Positions 17,442 to 26,150 of a stretch of DNA of 64,000 nt are shown here, in pieces (within the stretch, counting starts at the first letter, position 1; each line of letters starts with the position of its first letter). Source of the DNA: Cryobacterium zongtaii (GTDB lineage: Bacteria; Actinomycetota; Actinomycetes; Actinomycetales; Microbacteriaceae). The notes below the pieces were generated by a model. The model searched no databases and was not told the DNA's origin. It was given only the letters and a program-made list of their open reading frames with translations. The position numbers and the translations under genes were made by a program. The stretch lies in the NCBI RefSeq assembly GCF_002909375.1, contig NZ_PPXD01000026.1:62001-126000 (forward strand), in the 5' to 3' direction.

Positions 17442-18905
17442 ATGGACGCCGACGAGAACCGCGCCAAATACCAGCTATCCCCCGTTCAGTTCTCCCGGCT
17501 CACCAAACGCGGCATCGTCCTGAGCCTGTCGCTGCCGCAGTTAATTGCACTGTCGATCGGGATGCTCACTCTCGTGACAGCGCTGTACACAGCTGGCGCC
17601 TCCGGCCTCGCGTGGACAAGTCCCGTCTGGGTGACCACCGCGGTGATCGCGGGTGTCTCGATCCGCGGTCGCAAGCTCGTCGAGTGGGTGCCGGTCGGCA
17701 CACGGTGGATGTGGCGCGTCGCTTACCGCCAGCTGACGTACCGGCGTCGCATCATCCGGCCGCGCCCCGTTGGAACGCTGTCCCTTCCCGGCGACGCGGC
17801 CGCCCTTCGCGAATGGAACGATCCCGAGACCGGGGCGGTCATGATCCACGATCCACACGCCAAAACCCTCACCGCGGTGGTGGCCGTGTCGCACCCGGCA
17901 TTCGCCCTGCTCGACCCCGGTGAGCAGCACCGGAGGGTGACCGGGTGGGGGCGTGTACTCGCGGGTGCGTGCAGATCAGGACGCATCGCTCGTCTGCAAG
18001 TGTCGGAACGCACACTGCCTGATTCAGGCACCGGACTCGCCGAGTGGTGGGAACAACATGGCATCGATGACGGTGGGTGGGCTGCGGTCACGTACCGGGA
18101 TCTCATCGGAAGGGCCGGTCCGGCCGGCGAACGTCACGCGACCACGATTAGCCTCTCTGTCGACCTTGCTTCCGCGACGCGCCAAGTCCGAACTCAGGGC
18201 GGCGGCATGCGCGGTGCAGCAGCTGTACTCCGCCAAGAGATGACGGCCTTGACGGGAGCCCTGCGGTCCGCGGACCTCTCCGTCGGAAGCTGGCTCACCG
18301 CCGACGAACTCGCCAGGATACTGCGAACCGCTTACGACCCCGCCGTGGCCGTCGACCTGGAACGGCATCCTGATGTGGGGCGATCGCTCGCCACTGCCGG
18401 TCCGGTCGCCGTCACCGAAAGCTGGGATCGTCTGCGCACAGACAGTGCCTTCCACGCGGTGTTGTGGATCAGCGAATGGCCCCGATCACAAGTATTCCCC
18501 GGCTTCCTGTCGCCCCTCGTCTTCACCAACGGTGTTCTCCGCACGCTTTCGCTGCACTATCTCCCCGTTCGTGCGGATCAGGCCGCCCGCGACCTCCGCA
18601 AGAAGAAGACCGAGCTCATCAGCGACGCCCACCAACGCAGGCGCATCGGCCAGATCGAGGATGCCAGTTCAACCGCGGAGTACGAAGACGTGCTTCAGCA
18701 GGAGGCAGAGCTCACCGCCGGCCACGGCATTGTTCGCGCAACCGGGCTCGTGTGCGTGACCGCATCCACTGCCGACGAGCTCGACGCCGCGGTGGCGTCA
18801 ATCGAACAGGCAGCCATCCAGAGCTCGTGCGAGACGCGCCTTCTCGTCGGTCAACAGGCACAGGCGTTCACCGCCGCAGGGCTGCCCCTCTGCCGAAGCG
18901 TGTGA
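17442..18905 (+). CDS. SCO6880-family conjugation protein (PrgI-like plus VirB4 N-terminal region)
   Basis: This 487-residue protein starts with a cytoplasmic segment and two hydrophobic helices (about 27-47 and 52-70), as in PrgI/VirB3-like proteins. A large soluble part follows that resembles the N-terminal, non-ATPase half of VirB4 (for example WISEWPRSQVFPGFLSPL near 345). No Walker motif is present. The matching ATPase is the gene at 19382, so VirB4 function appears split over two genes with a small gene between them. The family is typical of actinobacterial ICEs. Confidence 0.88.
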   Translation: MDADENRAKYQLSPVQFSRLTKRGIVLSLSLPQLIALSIGMLTLVTALYTAGASGLAWTSPVWVTTAVIAGVSIRGRKLVEWVPVGTRWMWRVAYRQLTYRRRIIRPRPVGTLSLPGDAAALREWNDPETGAVMIHDPHAKTLTAVVAVSHPAFALLDPGEQHRRVTGWGRVLAGACRSGRIARLQVSERTLPDSGTGLAEWWEQHGIDDGGWAAVTYRDLIGRAGPAGERHATTISLSVDLASATRQVRTQGGGMRGAAAVLRQEMTALTGALRSADLSVGSWLTADELARILRTAYDPAVAVDLERHPDVGRSLATAGPVAVTESWDRLRTDSAFHAVLWISEWPRSQVFPGFLSPLVFTNGVLRTLSLHYLPVRADQAARDLRKKKTELISDAHQRRRIGQIEDASSTAEYEDVLQQEAELTAGHGIVRATGLVCVTASTADELDAAVASIEQAAIQSSCETRLLVGQQAQAFTAAGLPLCRSV

Positions 18906-18947
18906 GCGGTGCGCACCTGTCCTGTAAAGCATTCGATTGGAGTTGAG

Positions 18948-19385
18948 ATGTTTGACGAAGGACTGAGGACAGCCGAACCTCGTTGGATCAGTGTCGTCTT
19001 CTTACAGGGAGATGAGGCCCACGCAGTGCTCGGCATGATCGACCTCAAGGGCGCCATCGCGGCGATCGAGCACCTACAACAGTGGGACTACGGAGACGAG
19101 ACGATTGACGCTGCACTCACCAACGGATATGTCTACGACCGCATCCCGGCCGGGCGGACGGATCGGATTATCGAAGACGACGGATCACCCTACGCACTGA
19201 CCTACAGCAAACCGTTCAGCTATGTGTCGCTCTTGCGCCGATATCCCGAAGAACCTGAACCGAACCTCGTCCGGACGTCAAGGGTGACATCCCCTCAGCC
19301 GGCCCAATCCCGCCAGCCCGCCGCAACCTGGGCCAGTACTCGAGTCCAATCGAGCGCCAATGCGGGGCAGGCGGTCTCGCTGTGA
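18948..19385 (+). CDS. Small conserved hypothetical between the two VirB4-related genes
   Basis: This 145-residue protein has a folded first part (about 1-105, mixed alpha/beta, for example EPRWISVVFLQGDEAHAVLG and GAIAAIEHLQQWDYGDET) and a Gln/Ser/Ala-rich tail likely to be disordered. No membrane segment. The ATG at 18948 has GGAG 7 nt upstream, better than upstream in-frame codons. Its stop overlaps the start of the ATPase gene, so it is probably translated with it and may be a partner protein. No family is recognised. Confidence 0.78.
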   Translation: MFDEGLRTAEPRWISVVFLQGDEAHAVLGMIDLKGAIAAIEHLQQWDYGDETIDAALTNGYVYDRIPAGRTDRIIEDDGSPYALTYSKPFSYVSLLRRYPEEPEPNLVRTSRVTSPQPAQSRQPAATWASTRVQSSANAGQAVSL

Positions 19386-20869
19386 AGAACTCAACGGACG
19401 AACACCTGCACGCAAGTCACCTGCTTGAGCCGCACGGCGAAATCCGGCGCGAGCGCCAGGCGCGCAAGCGCTCAACAGCACAGATCGTGGCTACTGCACG
19501 GCGGGTGAAGCACCTCGAAGCGCGCACGCAATGGCAGGCAGAACGGGACGAGGCACGATCAGCCGAATACCTTGCCGCCGGCGGCGAACCAGGCCGAGCC
19601 CAATTACGAATGCCCGGACGACTCCGGCTCCCCAAGCACCAGGACACCTCCGCCACTCTGTCGGGCCACTACCCTTTCCTCGCCGAGGCCGGACTGGGCT
19701 CGGCAGGTGTCTTCGTTGGGCAGGACCTCTATTCGGGTGGCTCCTTCGTCTACGACCCATGGGTGCTCTACCAGCGTGGAATGATCACCGCCCCGAACAT
19801 CGTCCTCGCCGGCATCGTCGGGTCGGGCAAGTCATCACTGGCGAAGTCGCTCTACACTCGCTCCCTCCCATTCGGACGCCGGGTCTACGTGCCAGGTGAC
19901 CCGAAGGGTGAGCACACCGTCGTGGCCGAGGCCGTCGGCGGCAAAGCGATCATTCTCGGCCACGGGCTGCGCAACCGGCTGAACCCGCTCGACGAAGGTC
20001 ACCGGGCGGCATCCGCTACGGACGCCGAGTGGGCGGCACAGCTTGCGTCCCGGCGCCGCGAGCTCATCGGTGCGCTCGCGGAGACGGTACTCGATCGAGT
20101 GCTGAGTCCACTTGAGCACACCGCCATCGACCTCGCCCTGGCCGATGCCGTTCGAAGCGCCGAGGTACCGATCCTTCCGATGGTCGTGGATCGCATCCTC
20201 GCCCCAAACCCGGAAGACGACGAGGGCCGTCTCGCAGAAGATGGACGCCTCGTCGGCCATGCACTGCGTCGGCTCGTCGCGGGCGACCTCGCCGGGCTTT
20301 TCGACGGACCCTCCACCGTGCGCTTCGACCCTTCACTGCCGATGGTCTCGCTCGACCTTTCACGGGTGGCCGAGAACTCGACACTCATCTCGGTGCTCAT
20401 GACCTGCTCATCCGCATGGATGGAAGCCGCACTTGCCGATCCGGCCGGCGGCCAACGATGGGTCATTTACGACGAGGCCTGGCGCCTCATGGCCTACCCA
20501 TCCCTCCTGCGTCGCATGGACGCCCAGTGGCGCCTGGCCCGGCACTTCGGGATCGCGAACATGCTCGTCTTCCACAAACTCAGCGATCTCGACAACGTCG
20601 GCGACTCCGGGTCCGCGATGCGCGCGCTCGCTTCGTCGCTGCTGGCGAACGCCGAGACTCGCATTGTCTACCGCCAGGAACCGGACCAGCTCGGGTCCAC
20701 GGCGAGCGCACTCGGGCTCAGCGGAACAGAACAGCAGCTGCTCCCCGCGCTCGGGACGGGCCAAGGACTCTGGCGCGTCAAAGACCGCAGCTTCGTGGTG
20801 CAGCACCAGCTGCACCCCAACGAGCTTGAGGCATTCGACACAACCGCTCGGATGTCCGCGGGGCGGTAA
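19382..20869 (+). CDS. VirB4-type conjugation ATPase
   Basis: This 495-residue cytoplasmic ATPase would power assembly of the conjugation machine. It has Walker A GIVGSGKSS (144-152), the PGDPKGEH segment (171-178) typical of VirB4/TraC, Walker B RWVIYDEAW (359-367) and the later motif with ETRIVYRQEP near 427. The N-terminal half of a normal VirB4 is missing and is found instead in the SCO6880-like product. Start ATG overlaps the preceding stop by 4 nt. Confidence 0.92.
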   Translation: MKNSTDEHLHASHLLEPHGEIRRERQARKRSTAQIVATARRVKHLEARTQWQAERDEARSAEYLAAGGEPGRAQLRMPGRLRLPKHQDTSATLSGHYPFLAEAGLGSAGVFVGQDLYSGGSFVYDPWVLYQRGMITAPNIVLAGIVGSGKSSLAKSLYTRSLPFGRRVYVPGDPKGEHTVVAEAVGGKAIILGHGLRNRLNPLDEGHRAASATDAEWAAQLASRRRELIGALAETVLDRVLSPLEHTAIDLALADAVRSAEVPILPMVVDRILAPNPEDDEGRLAEDGRLVGHALRRLVAGDLAGLFDGPSTVRFDPSLPMVSLDLSRVAENSTLISVLMTCSSAWMEAALADPAGGQRWVIYDEAWRLMAYPSLLRRMDAQWRLARHFGIANMLVFHKLSDLDNVGDSGSAMRALASSLLANAETRIVYRQEPDQLGSTASALGLSGTEQQLLPALGTGQGLWRVKDRSFVVQHQLHPNELEAFDTTARMSAGR

Positions 20870-20917
20870 CCGTGCATCCCTCAGCGGACCTTCCGCCCAG
20901 AACAAGGAGTCATTCCG

Positions 20918-21913
20918 ATGGTTAAGAATGTGAGTGAAGAGCGAGAAGCGAGGATGTTACTTGCGGCGCTTTCCGAGCCGAGTGATGTCATCACGGGGGC
21001 CCTGGTCGCCCGTCTGGGCGCCGCTGCAACGCTCCAGCTCATCACTTCCGGCGATCGGCTTCCGAATGGCGTCGAACCCGCCGAAGGCGAACTTTGGCGA
21101 CGGCGGCTGGCTCCCCGTATCGACCCCGGTCAGATCGACCGCATTAGCGTCGACATGGAGCACCACGACATTCGGCTTCTGACTCCGGAGGATGTCGACT
21201 GGCCCGGCGAGCTGCAGCAGCTCGGCGCTACCGCGCCCATCGCTCTGTGGCTCAAAGGCGACCCGAGTCAGCTCTCGGCTCCCCTGCCCGGCCGCGTCAC
21301 CATCGTAGGCTCTCGTGCCGCAACGGCGTACGGCAGCCAAGTGGCAACCGAGCTCGCTTCGGAGCTCGCTTCGCAGGGCAGAGTGATCCTTTCTGGCGGT
21401 GCGTACGGCATCGATGGATCAGCCCATCGAGCAGCCACGGTGTCCTATCCCGGGTCCACGGTCGCCGTACTGGCCGGCGGGCTCGACCGACTCTACCCAG
21501 CGGGCCACGAGCAACTCTTTGAGCGCATCGAGCAAAGCGGCGGTCTGCTCCTGAGCGAACTTCCACCTGGCTCCGCCCCGACTCGGTGGCGCTTCCTCCA
21601 ACGGAATCGGATCCTCGCAGCCCTCTCGGGCGCGACTGTCGTCGTTGAGGCTGGGCATCGATCTGGTTCGTTGAACGTGGCTGCGCAAGCCCATTCCCTG
21701 GGTCGACCGGTCGGCGCCGTCCCTGGACCCGTCACTAGCCCGGCGAGCGCAGGCTGCCACCGGCTGATTCAGGAAGGGGTCGCAAGCCTCGTGGTCGACG
21801 CACAAGACGTGACGGACCTGCTGGATGCCTCAGCCGGCTTCTCAGGAGATCGAACGTTCACCTACTCCCCCACGCGACGATTCAGTCGAACTGATATTGG
21901 TCTCCGCCTCTAG
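20918..21913 (+). CDS. dprA: DprA-like DNA-processing protein
   Basis: This 331-residue protein has the Rossmann-like DprA fold: VTIVGSRAATAYG (127-139), SGGAYGIDGSAHRAA (159-173) and LQRNRILAALSG (227-238), with an SGS motif at 249-251. Chromosomal DprA loads RecA on incoming single-stranded DNA. Placed here between VirB4 and the coupling protein, it may handle the transferred strand in the recipient or interfere with host responses; this is inference. The length is close to that of ordinary DprA, so it is probably functional. The ATG at 20918 follows AAGGAG at about 10 nt. Confidence 0.92.
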   Translation: MVKNVSEEREARMLLAALSEPSDVITGALVARLGAAATLQLITSGDRLPNGVEPAEGELWRRRLAPRIDPGQIDRISVDMEHHDIRLLTPEDVDWPGELQQLGATAPIALWLKGDPSQLSAPLPGRVTIVGSRAATAYGSQVATELASELASQGRVILSGGAYGIDGSAHRAATVSYPGSTVAVLAGGLDRLYPAGHEQLFERIEQSGGLLLSELPPGSAPTRWRFLQRNRILAALSGATVVVEAGHRSGSLNVAAQAHSLGRPVGAVPGPVTSPASAGCHRLIQEGVASLVVDAQDVTDLLDASAGFSGDRTFTYSPTRRFSRTDIGLRL

Positions 21914-21941
21914 GCGATCTCTAGATGAACGGAGAGCGCCG

Positions 21942-23753
21942 GTGAGCACACCCCGAACTCAGGGCTCGCTCGGCGACGAGCTCGCAAACCTCGGCATCGG
22001 ACTCCTGATGTGCTCAGCAGTACTTGCGCTACTCCTCCGCCTGTCGGGAACCATCGCAGCCTGGGCGACAGGTATCGCGCAACCGGCTGGCGGGCCCGAA
22101 ACCGGCCTCTCCGTCCTTCTTGACCCGGGCAACCCATCAGCCGCCATGCAGGCTCCCGGGCTCCACCCGCTTGCCTACTGGCTGACGGCCAGCATCATGG
22201 TCGTTGTCGTTGGCGCAGCCGGGACCTGGCTGTGGCGGATGCTTCACGATCCGCAACGAGCAGCACAGATCGATCCATACCGCATCCCCGGAATCGCGAC
22301 ACGGAACGATGTACTGCGAGCGGCATCCAGCAAAGCGCTCATGCGTCGTGCTGCGCATCTCCGTCCAGCCCTATCGAAAGCGAAACCTACGGACGTTGGC
22401 TACCGCATCGGACGATCACGAGGTACCGATGTCTGGGCCAGCGTCGAGGACTCCATTCTCGTCATCGGACCACCGCGCTCCGGGAAGGGCGCACACATCG
22501 TCATCAACGCCATCCTCGACTCCCCCGGGCCAGTCGTGACCACGTCCACCCGTCCTGACAACCTCACGGCCACACTCCGAGCACGCCAACGGAACGGTCA
22601 GGTCGCGGTGTTCGATCCTCAGCAGCTCGCCCTCGGCGTGCCCGCGGGCCTGCGCTGGTCGCCGATCCGCGGCTGCGAAGACCCGCTCACAGCGATGATC
22701 CGCGCAACGGGATTGGCAGCCGGCACCGGACTCGCGGCCGGCGGCGTCGACGGGGGCGGGTTCTGGGAGGCAAAGACACGCACGGCCCTACAGGCGTTGC
22801 TGCACGCGGCGGCACTCGACCACCGGATGCCGTCCGAGCTCTTCCGCTGGACCCTCGACCCAGCCGCGGCCCACGACGCGGTCGCCATCCTGCTCAGCAC
22901 TCCCGCAGCCGCCACAGGATGGGGTGACTCCCTGCAAGCAATGCTGGAAGCCGACCCACGAACACGCGACTCAATCTGGCAGGGCGTTTCCCTCTCGTTA
23001 GGAGCCCTCGCCGACCCACGCGTGCTGGATGCCGTCTCACCGGGAGAGGGAGAGAGCTTCGACCCGGAGGGTTTTCTGCGCAGCAACAGCACCCTGTACT
23101 TGCTCGCAACAGGTGCGGGCTCCAACAACTCCGCCGCGCTTGTCTCTGCTTTCGTTGAGGACCTCGTCGAGACCGCCCGTCGCTTAGCCGCGCGCAGCGC
23201 GGGCGCGCGACTCGACCCGCCCCTGCTACTCGCGCTCGACGAGATCGGCAACCTGGCGCCCCTCCCCTCGCTCCCCAACCTGATGGCGGAGGGCGGCGGC
23301 ACGGGCATCACCACCATGCCTGTGCTGCAGTCACTCGCGCAGGCACGAACGAAGTGGAGCGAGAACGCAGCCGGCACCATCTGGGACTCGTCGATCGTCA
23401 AGGTCGTTCTCGGCGGAGCATCTAACTCCCGAGACCTGCACGATCTCTCGACACTAATCGGAGAGCGCGACGAGCCGACTGACTCGACCACCGTCGGCGA
23501 TCGGGGTTCACGATCAGCGCAGCGGTCCATCCGCCGCGTCCCGATCATGCCGCCCGACACCATCCGCACTCTCCCATTCGGAACCGGTCTCATCATGCTC
23601 CGCGCGGCCCCACCCGTCATCGCAAGCTTGCAGATGTGGACCGGGCGTCCCGAGGCGAAAACTCTGCTCGCGAACCGGGCAGACATCGAAGCGTTGATGC
23701 GCAGGCCTCCCCTCGCGGAACCCACGCAACCGTCGGACAGCCAACCGGAGTGA
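21942..23753 (+). CDS. VirD4/TraG-family type IV coupling protein
   Basis: This 603-residue protein would link the relaxase-DNA complex to the secretion channel. It has two N-terminal transmembrane helices (about 17-41 and 78-98), Walker A GPPRSGKG (176-183) and Walker B LLLALDEIGNLAP (428-440), followed by the conserved TTMPVLQSLAQ helix. The GTG at 21942 with GGAGAG about 5 nt upstream is the most plausible start. Longer in-frame starts would overlap dprA. Together with the relaxase and VirB4 it makes the transfer system complete in type. Confidence 0.92.
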   Translation: MSTPRTQGSLGDELANLGIGLLMCSAVLALLLRLSGTIAAWATGIAQPAGGPETGLSVLLDPGNPSAAMQAPGLHPLAYWLTASIMVVVVGAAGTWLWRMLHDPQRAAQIDPYRIPGIATRNDVLRAASSKALMRRAAHLRPALSKAKPTDVGYRIGRSRGTDVWASVEDSILVIGPPRSGKGAHIVINAILDSPGPVVTTSTRPDNLTATLRARQRNGQVAVFDPQQLALGVPAGLRWSPIRGCEDPLTAMIRATGLAAGTGLAAGGVDGGGFWEAKTRTALQALLHAAALDHRMPSELFRWTLDPAAAHDAVAILLSTPAAATGWGDSLQAMLEADPRTRDSIWQGVSLSLGALADPRVLDAVSPGEGESFDPEGFLRSNSTLYLLATGAGSNNSAALVSAFVEDLVETARRLAARSAGARLDPPLLLALDEIGNLAPLPSLPNLMAEGGGTGITTMPVLQSLAQARTKWSENAAGTIWDSSIVKVVLGGASNSRDLHDLSTLIGERDEPTDSTTVGDRGSRSAQRSIRRVPIMPPDTIRTLPFGTGLIMLRAAPPVIASLQMWTGRPEAKTLLANRADIEALMRRPPLAEPTQPSDSQPE

Positions 23754-23894
23754 CAGCGCCGTCCCACACAGCTTCATTGACGAGGGTGCCGCGGTAGAAG
23801 TTCTTTCTCAATCGCCCTCGTTGTGTAGGCGACGGCATACCTAGTTGTGAGCGCGGATCAATATGGTCCGCCCTGTTACAGGAGGTCAAGTCCC

Positions 23895-24350
23895 ATGACA
23901 TTTCACACGCAGCAGTCGCTGTCAGGTTTCATCGCCTCGGACCCGCAACAGTCGGTCACAGAGAACGGCGACACACGTTTCTACGTGCGCGTCGGCCAAC
24001 CCCACTTCCGTCGCGAAGGAGGAGGCTTCACCCCACTCGAGCCAAGCTTCCATGACCTCGTCGCCTACCGGGCCACCGCCGAACGGGCACTCACTCGGTT
24101 CGCGAAGGGCGACAGCTTCGTCGCCGAAGGCTACGTTCGCACCTTCCAAGTGGAGCGCGAAGGCAAAGTCGTTGAGCGGGAGGAGTTCGTCGCGAAGAAG
24201 ATCGGCCACGACCTCGCCCGCACGAACTACGAGGTCGACCGTGCCCGCCGCTCGGCGCCCTCAGAGGAGTTGAACGCACCCGCTGCACACATGGTCATGC
24301 GGCGAGCGCCACTGCTCCCCCAGGCTCACTCGGCCGCGCTCGGGACGTGA
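23895..24350 (+). CDS. ssb: Single-stranded DNA-binding protein (ICE-encoded)
   Basis: This 151-residue protein resembles the OB-fold SSB type carried on conjugative elements: an N-terminal SGFIASDPQQSVTENGDTRF strand region, then RFAKGDSFVAEGYVRTF and EEFVAKKIGHDLARTNYEV. It lacks the acidic C-terminal tip (DDxPF-like) of housekeeping SSB, ending in SAALGT instead. It would coat the transferred strand. The ATG at 23895 is preceded by AGGAGGT. Its stop overlaps the next start. Confidence 0.85.
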   Translation: MTFHTQQSLSGFIASDPQQSVTENGDTRFYVRVGQPHFRREGGGFTPLEPSFHDLVAYRATAERALTRFAKGDSFVAEGYVRTFQVEREGKVVEREEFVAKKIGHDLARTNYEVDRARRSAPSEELNAPAAHMVMRRAPLLPQAHSAALGT

Positions 24351-24937
24351 AGGCGACCATGTCAGCTTCACTGGACGAGTGGGTCCCCGAGGATCAACAC
24401 GCCGCGTTCGCCGAGGACTCATTCGAAGATCTTGATGGCCCGCTCACGGCAGAGCCTCCACATCCCATCAACTGGAATCTACTCACCGCCGACGAGGCCG
24501 AGGTCGAATGGATCGAGCTCAACCGGTGGGTGAATTGGCTACGTCGTACGTACGGACTCCCAGCCTCCGTCGTACCGCCTCTCTGGCACCGCCACCCGGA
24601 ACTTGTCTGGGAGCTCTCCGCGCTGCACTTACATTGGCTCTGTGCCTACGACCCCGATCAACACGGCTCGGCACCCTTCGGCTGGCATCGTGACTTCGCC
24701 GACGCCCGTCAGCGTCTCCACGATTGGGTTGCGACCTCGGGGACTCGCCTCGATCGCGATCGACCGACGCGACAGACTGCCTGGCCGGGCGAGCCACCCG
24801 CACATCAAGTCGATGACATTCTGATCAATGACCGCGACGAAGACTTTGCAATATTCGTCTCTACTGACATCGTCAAGCGCCGGTCAGCCGAGGCCGAGTT
24901 CATTCTTCGGTCGGAGCCTTCTCCGCCTCACAACTGA
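24347..24937 (+). CDS. DUF4913-like hypothetical protein
   Basis: This 196-residue protein has a central helical domain (about 52-130) with the pattern WVNWLRRTYG, PPLWHRHPELVWELSALHLHW and WHRDFADARQRLHDWV, which matches the DUF4913 family found in actinobacterial plasmids and ICEs. The function is unknown. The N-terminal part is acidic. A GTG at 24347 overlaps the ssb stop by 4 nt; an ATG four codons later (24359) is an alternative. It is the last gene of the rightward transfer cluster. Confidence 0.8.
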   Translation: MKATMSASLDEWVPEDQHAAFAEDSFEDLDGPLTAEPPHPINWNLLTADEAEVEWIELNRWVNWLRRTYGLPASVVPPLWHRHPELVWELSALHLHWLCAYDPDQHGSAPFGWHRDFADARQRLHDWVATSGTRLDRDRPTRQTAWPGEPPAHQVDDILINDRDEDFAIFVSTDIVKRRSAEAEFILRSEPSPPHN

Positions 24938-25158
24938 AAGCCTAGGACGGGCCAGCACTTTCATGCGGATCTGCGCACTACCGCTGGAACAATTGACTTT
25001 TGACTTGCAACTTCGAACACGGGTACCGTCGCGACTCGCATCCCACACCGCGTGGACGACGGGCACCAGCCCGGCGCTGAGGAGGATGGGCGCTTGCTGG
25101 ACCCGTAGAGTTAGCATGCATCGCATTGGCATGCGCCCCATGAAGGGATTCAAGAACC

Positions 25159-26061
25159 GTGGAGACACCCCTGGCAATCCTCGCCACCCGTCGGTATGGA
25201 ACCCTCTCCCCGCTTCGTTACCCGGGCGGCAAGGCGGCGCTCGCTGGGCTATTTGCTGACGTAATTCTCGAACTTGGACTCGAGGGCGCCACCTACGTTG
25301 AGCCATATGCTGGCGGTGCAGGCGCAGGTGTTGCTCTACTGCGTGAAGGAATTGTCGATGAACTCGTCATTAATGACTTCGACCCAGCTGTGCACGCATT
25401 CTGGCACAGTGTCGTAGAGCAGAACGCAGAGCTGCTGCGCCTAATCGAAATGACACCTGTGACCGTCCCAGAGTGGAGACGGCAGCGAGAAATCTATCGA
25501 GAACGGAACACCAGCGACTTACTGGCTCTCGGGTTCGCGTTTTTCTATCTGAACCGTACGAACCGTTCCGGCGTGCTGACCGGCGGCGTCATCGGTGGGC
25601 TACAGCAGACAGGGACGTACAAGATCGACGCCAGATATAACAAGGAGACTCTCCGGAGTCGAGTGGCGGCTCTCGGCACTCTCGGCGCACAGATTACTGT
25701 CCGAGGAGACGATGGTCGGACCGCTATCCGTGATTACGCGGGCGACCCGAACGTATTCATGTATATCGACCCGCCCTACGTCCAAGCAGGATCTCAGCTC
25801 TACCTCAATGCCTTTGACGCGCGTGACCACACCAACCTTTCAGTGGTCGTCAGGAATGTTATTAGCGCGCATTGGCTAATGACTTACGATGTCGACCCAC
25901 TCATCGAACACCTGTACCGCGGCTTCTACATGCAGCAGTACGAACTCAATTACTCGGCACGCCATCCTGGTCGAGCCTCCGAACTGATGATCACGTCCCG
26001 GAGCGTCGAAGCTGCCTTGGCGCGGTCCAGCGCAGTCCGCCCTGTCGAGAGCGCCTCCTAA
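25159..26061 (+). CDS. Dam-type (D12 class) DNA adenine N6-methyltransferase
   Basis: This 300-residue protein has the three hallmark motifs of the class: LRYPGGK (19-25), VEPYAGGAGAG (47-57) for S-adenosylmethionine binding and the catalytic DPPY (204-207). It would methylate adenine in a short, unknown site. No restriction endonuclease is encoded nearby, so it is either solitary or paired with the convergent ParB-HEPN gene. The GTG at 25159 is used, with AAGGG upstream. It follows the transfer cluster after 221 nt without a gene and marks the start of a cargo region with a different style of coding. Confidence 0.9.
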   Translation: METPLAILATRRYGTLSPLRYPGGKAALAGLFADVILELGLEGATYVEPYAGGAGAGVALLREGIVDELVINDFDPAVHAFWHSVVEQNAELLRLIEMTPVTVPEWRRQREIYRERNTSDLLALGFAFFYLNRTNRSGVLTGGVIGGLQQTGTYKIDARYNKETLRSRVAALGTLGAQITVRGDDGRTAIRDYAGDPNVFMYIDPPYVQAGSQLYLNAFDARDHTNLSVVVRNVISAHWLMTYDVDPLIEHLYRGFYMQQYELNYSARHPGRASELMITSRSVEAALARSSAVRPVESAS

Positions 26062-26091
26062 GCCGCATAGCCGCAGGCACTGGCCCGGCGG

Positions 26092-26112
26092 GGACTCGCC
26101 ACAAACGAGTCC
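26092..26112. terminator. Hairpin between convergent methyltransferase and ParB-HEPN genes
   Basis: GGACTCG (26092-26098) and CGAGTCC (26106-26112) form a 7-bp stem with a 7-nt loop in the 89-nt gap between two convergent genes. There is no T-run, so it may be a weak or factor-assisted terminator. Confidence 0.45.
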
Positions 26113-26150
26113 GTAACAAATCCTGAGTGGCGGCTGAGCAGCGCCGCGCG

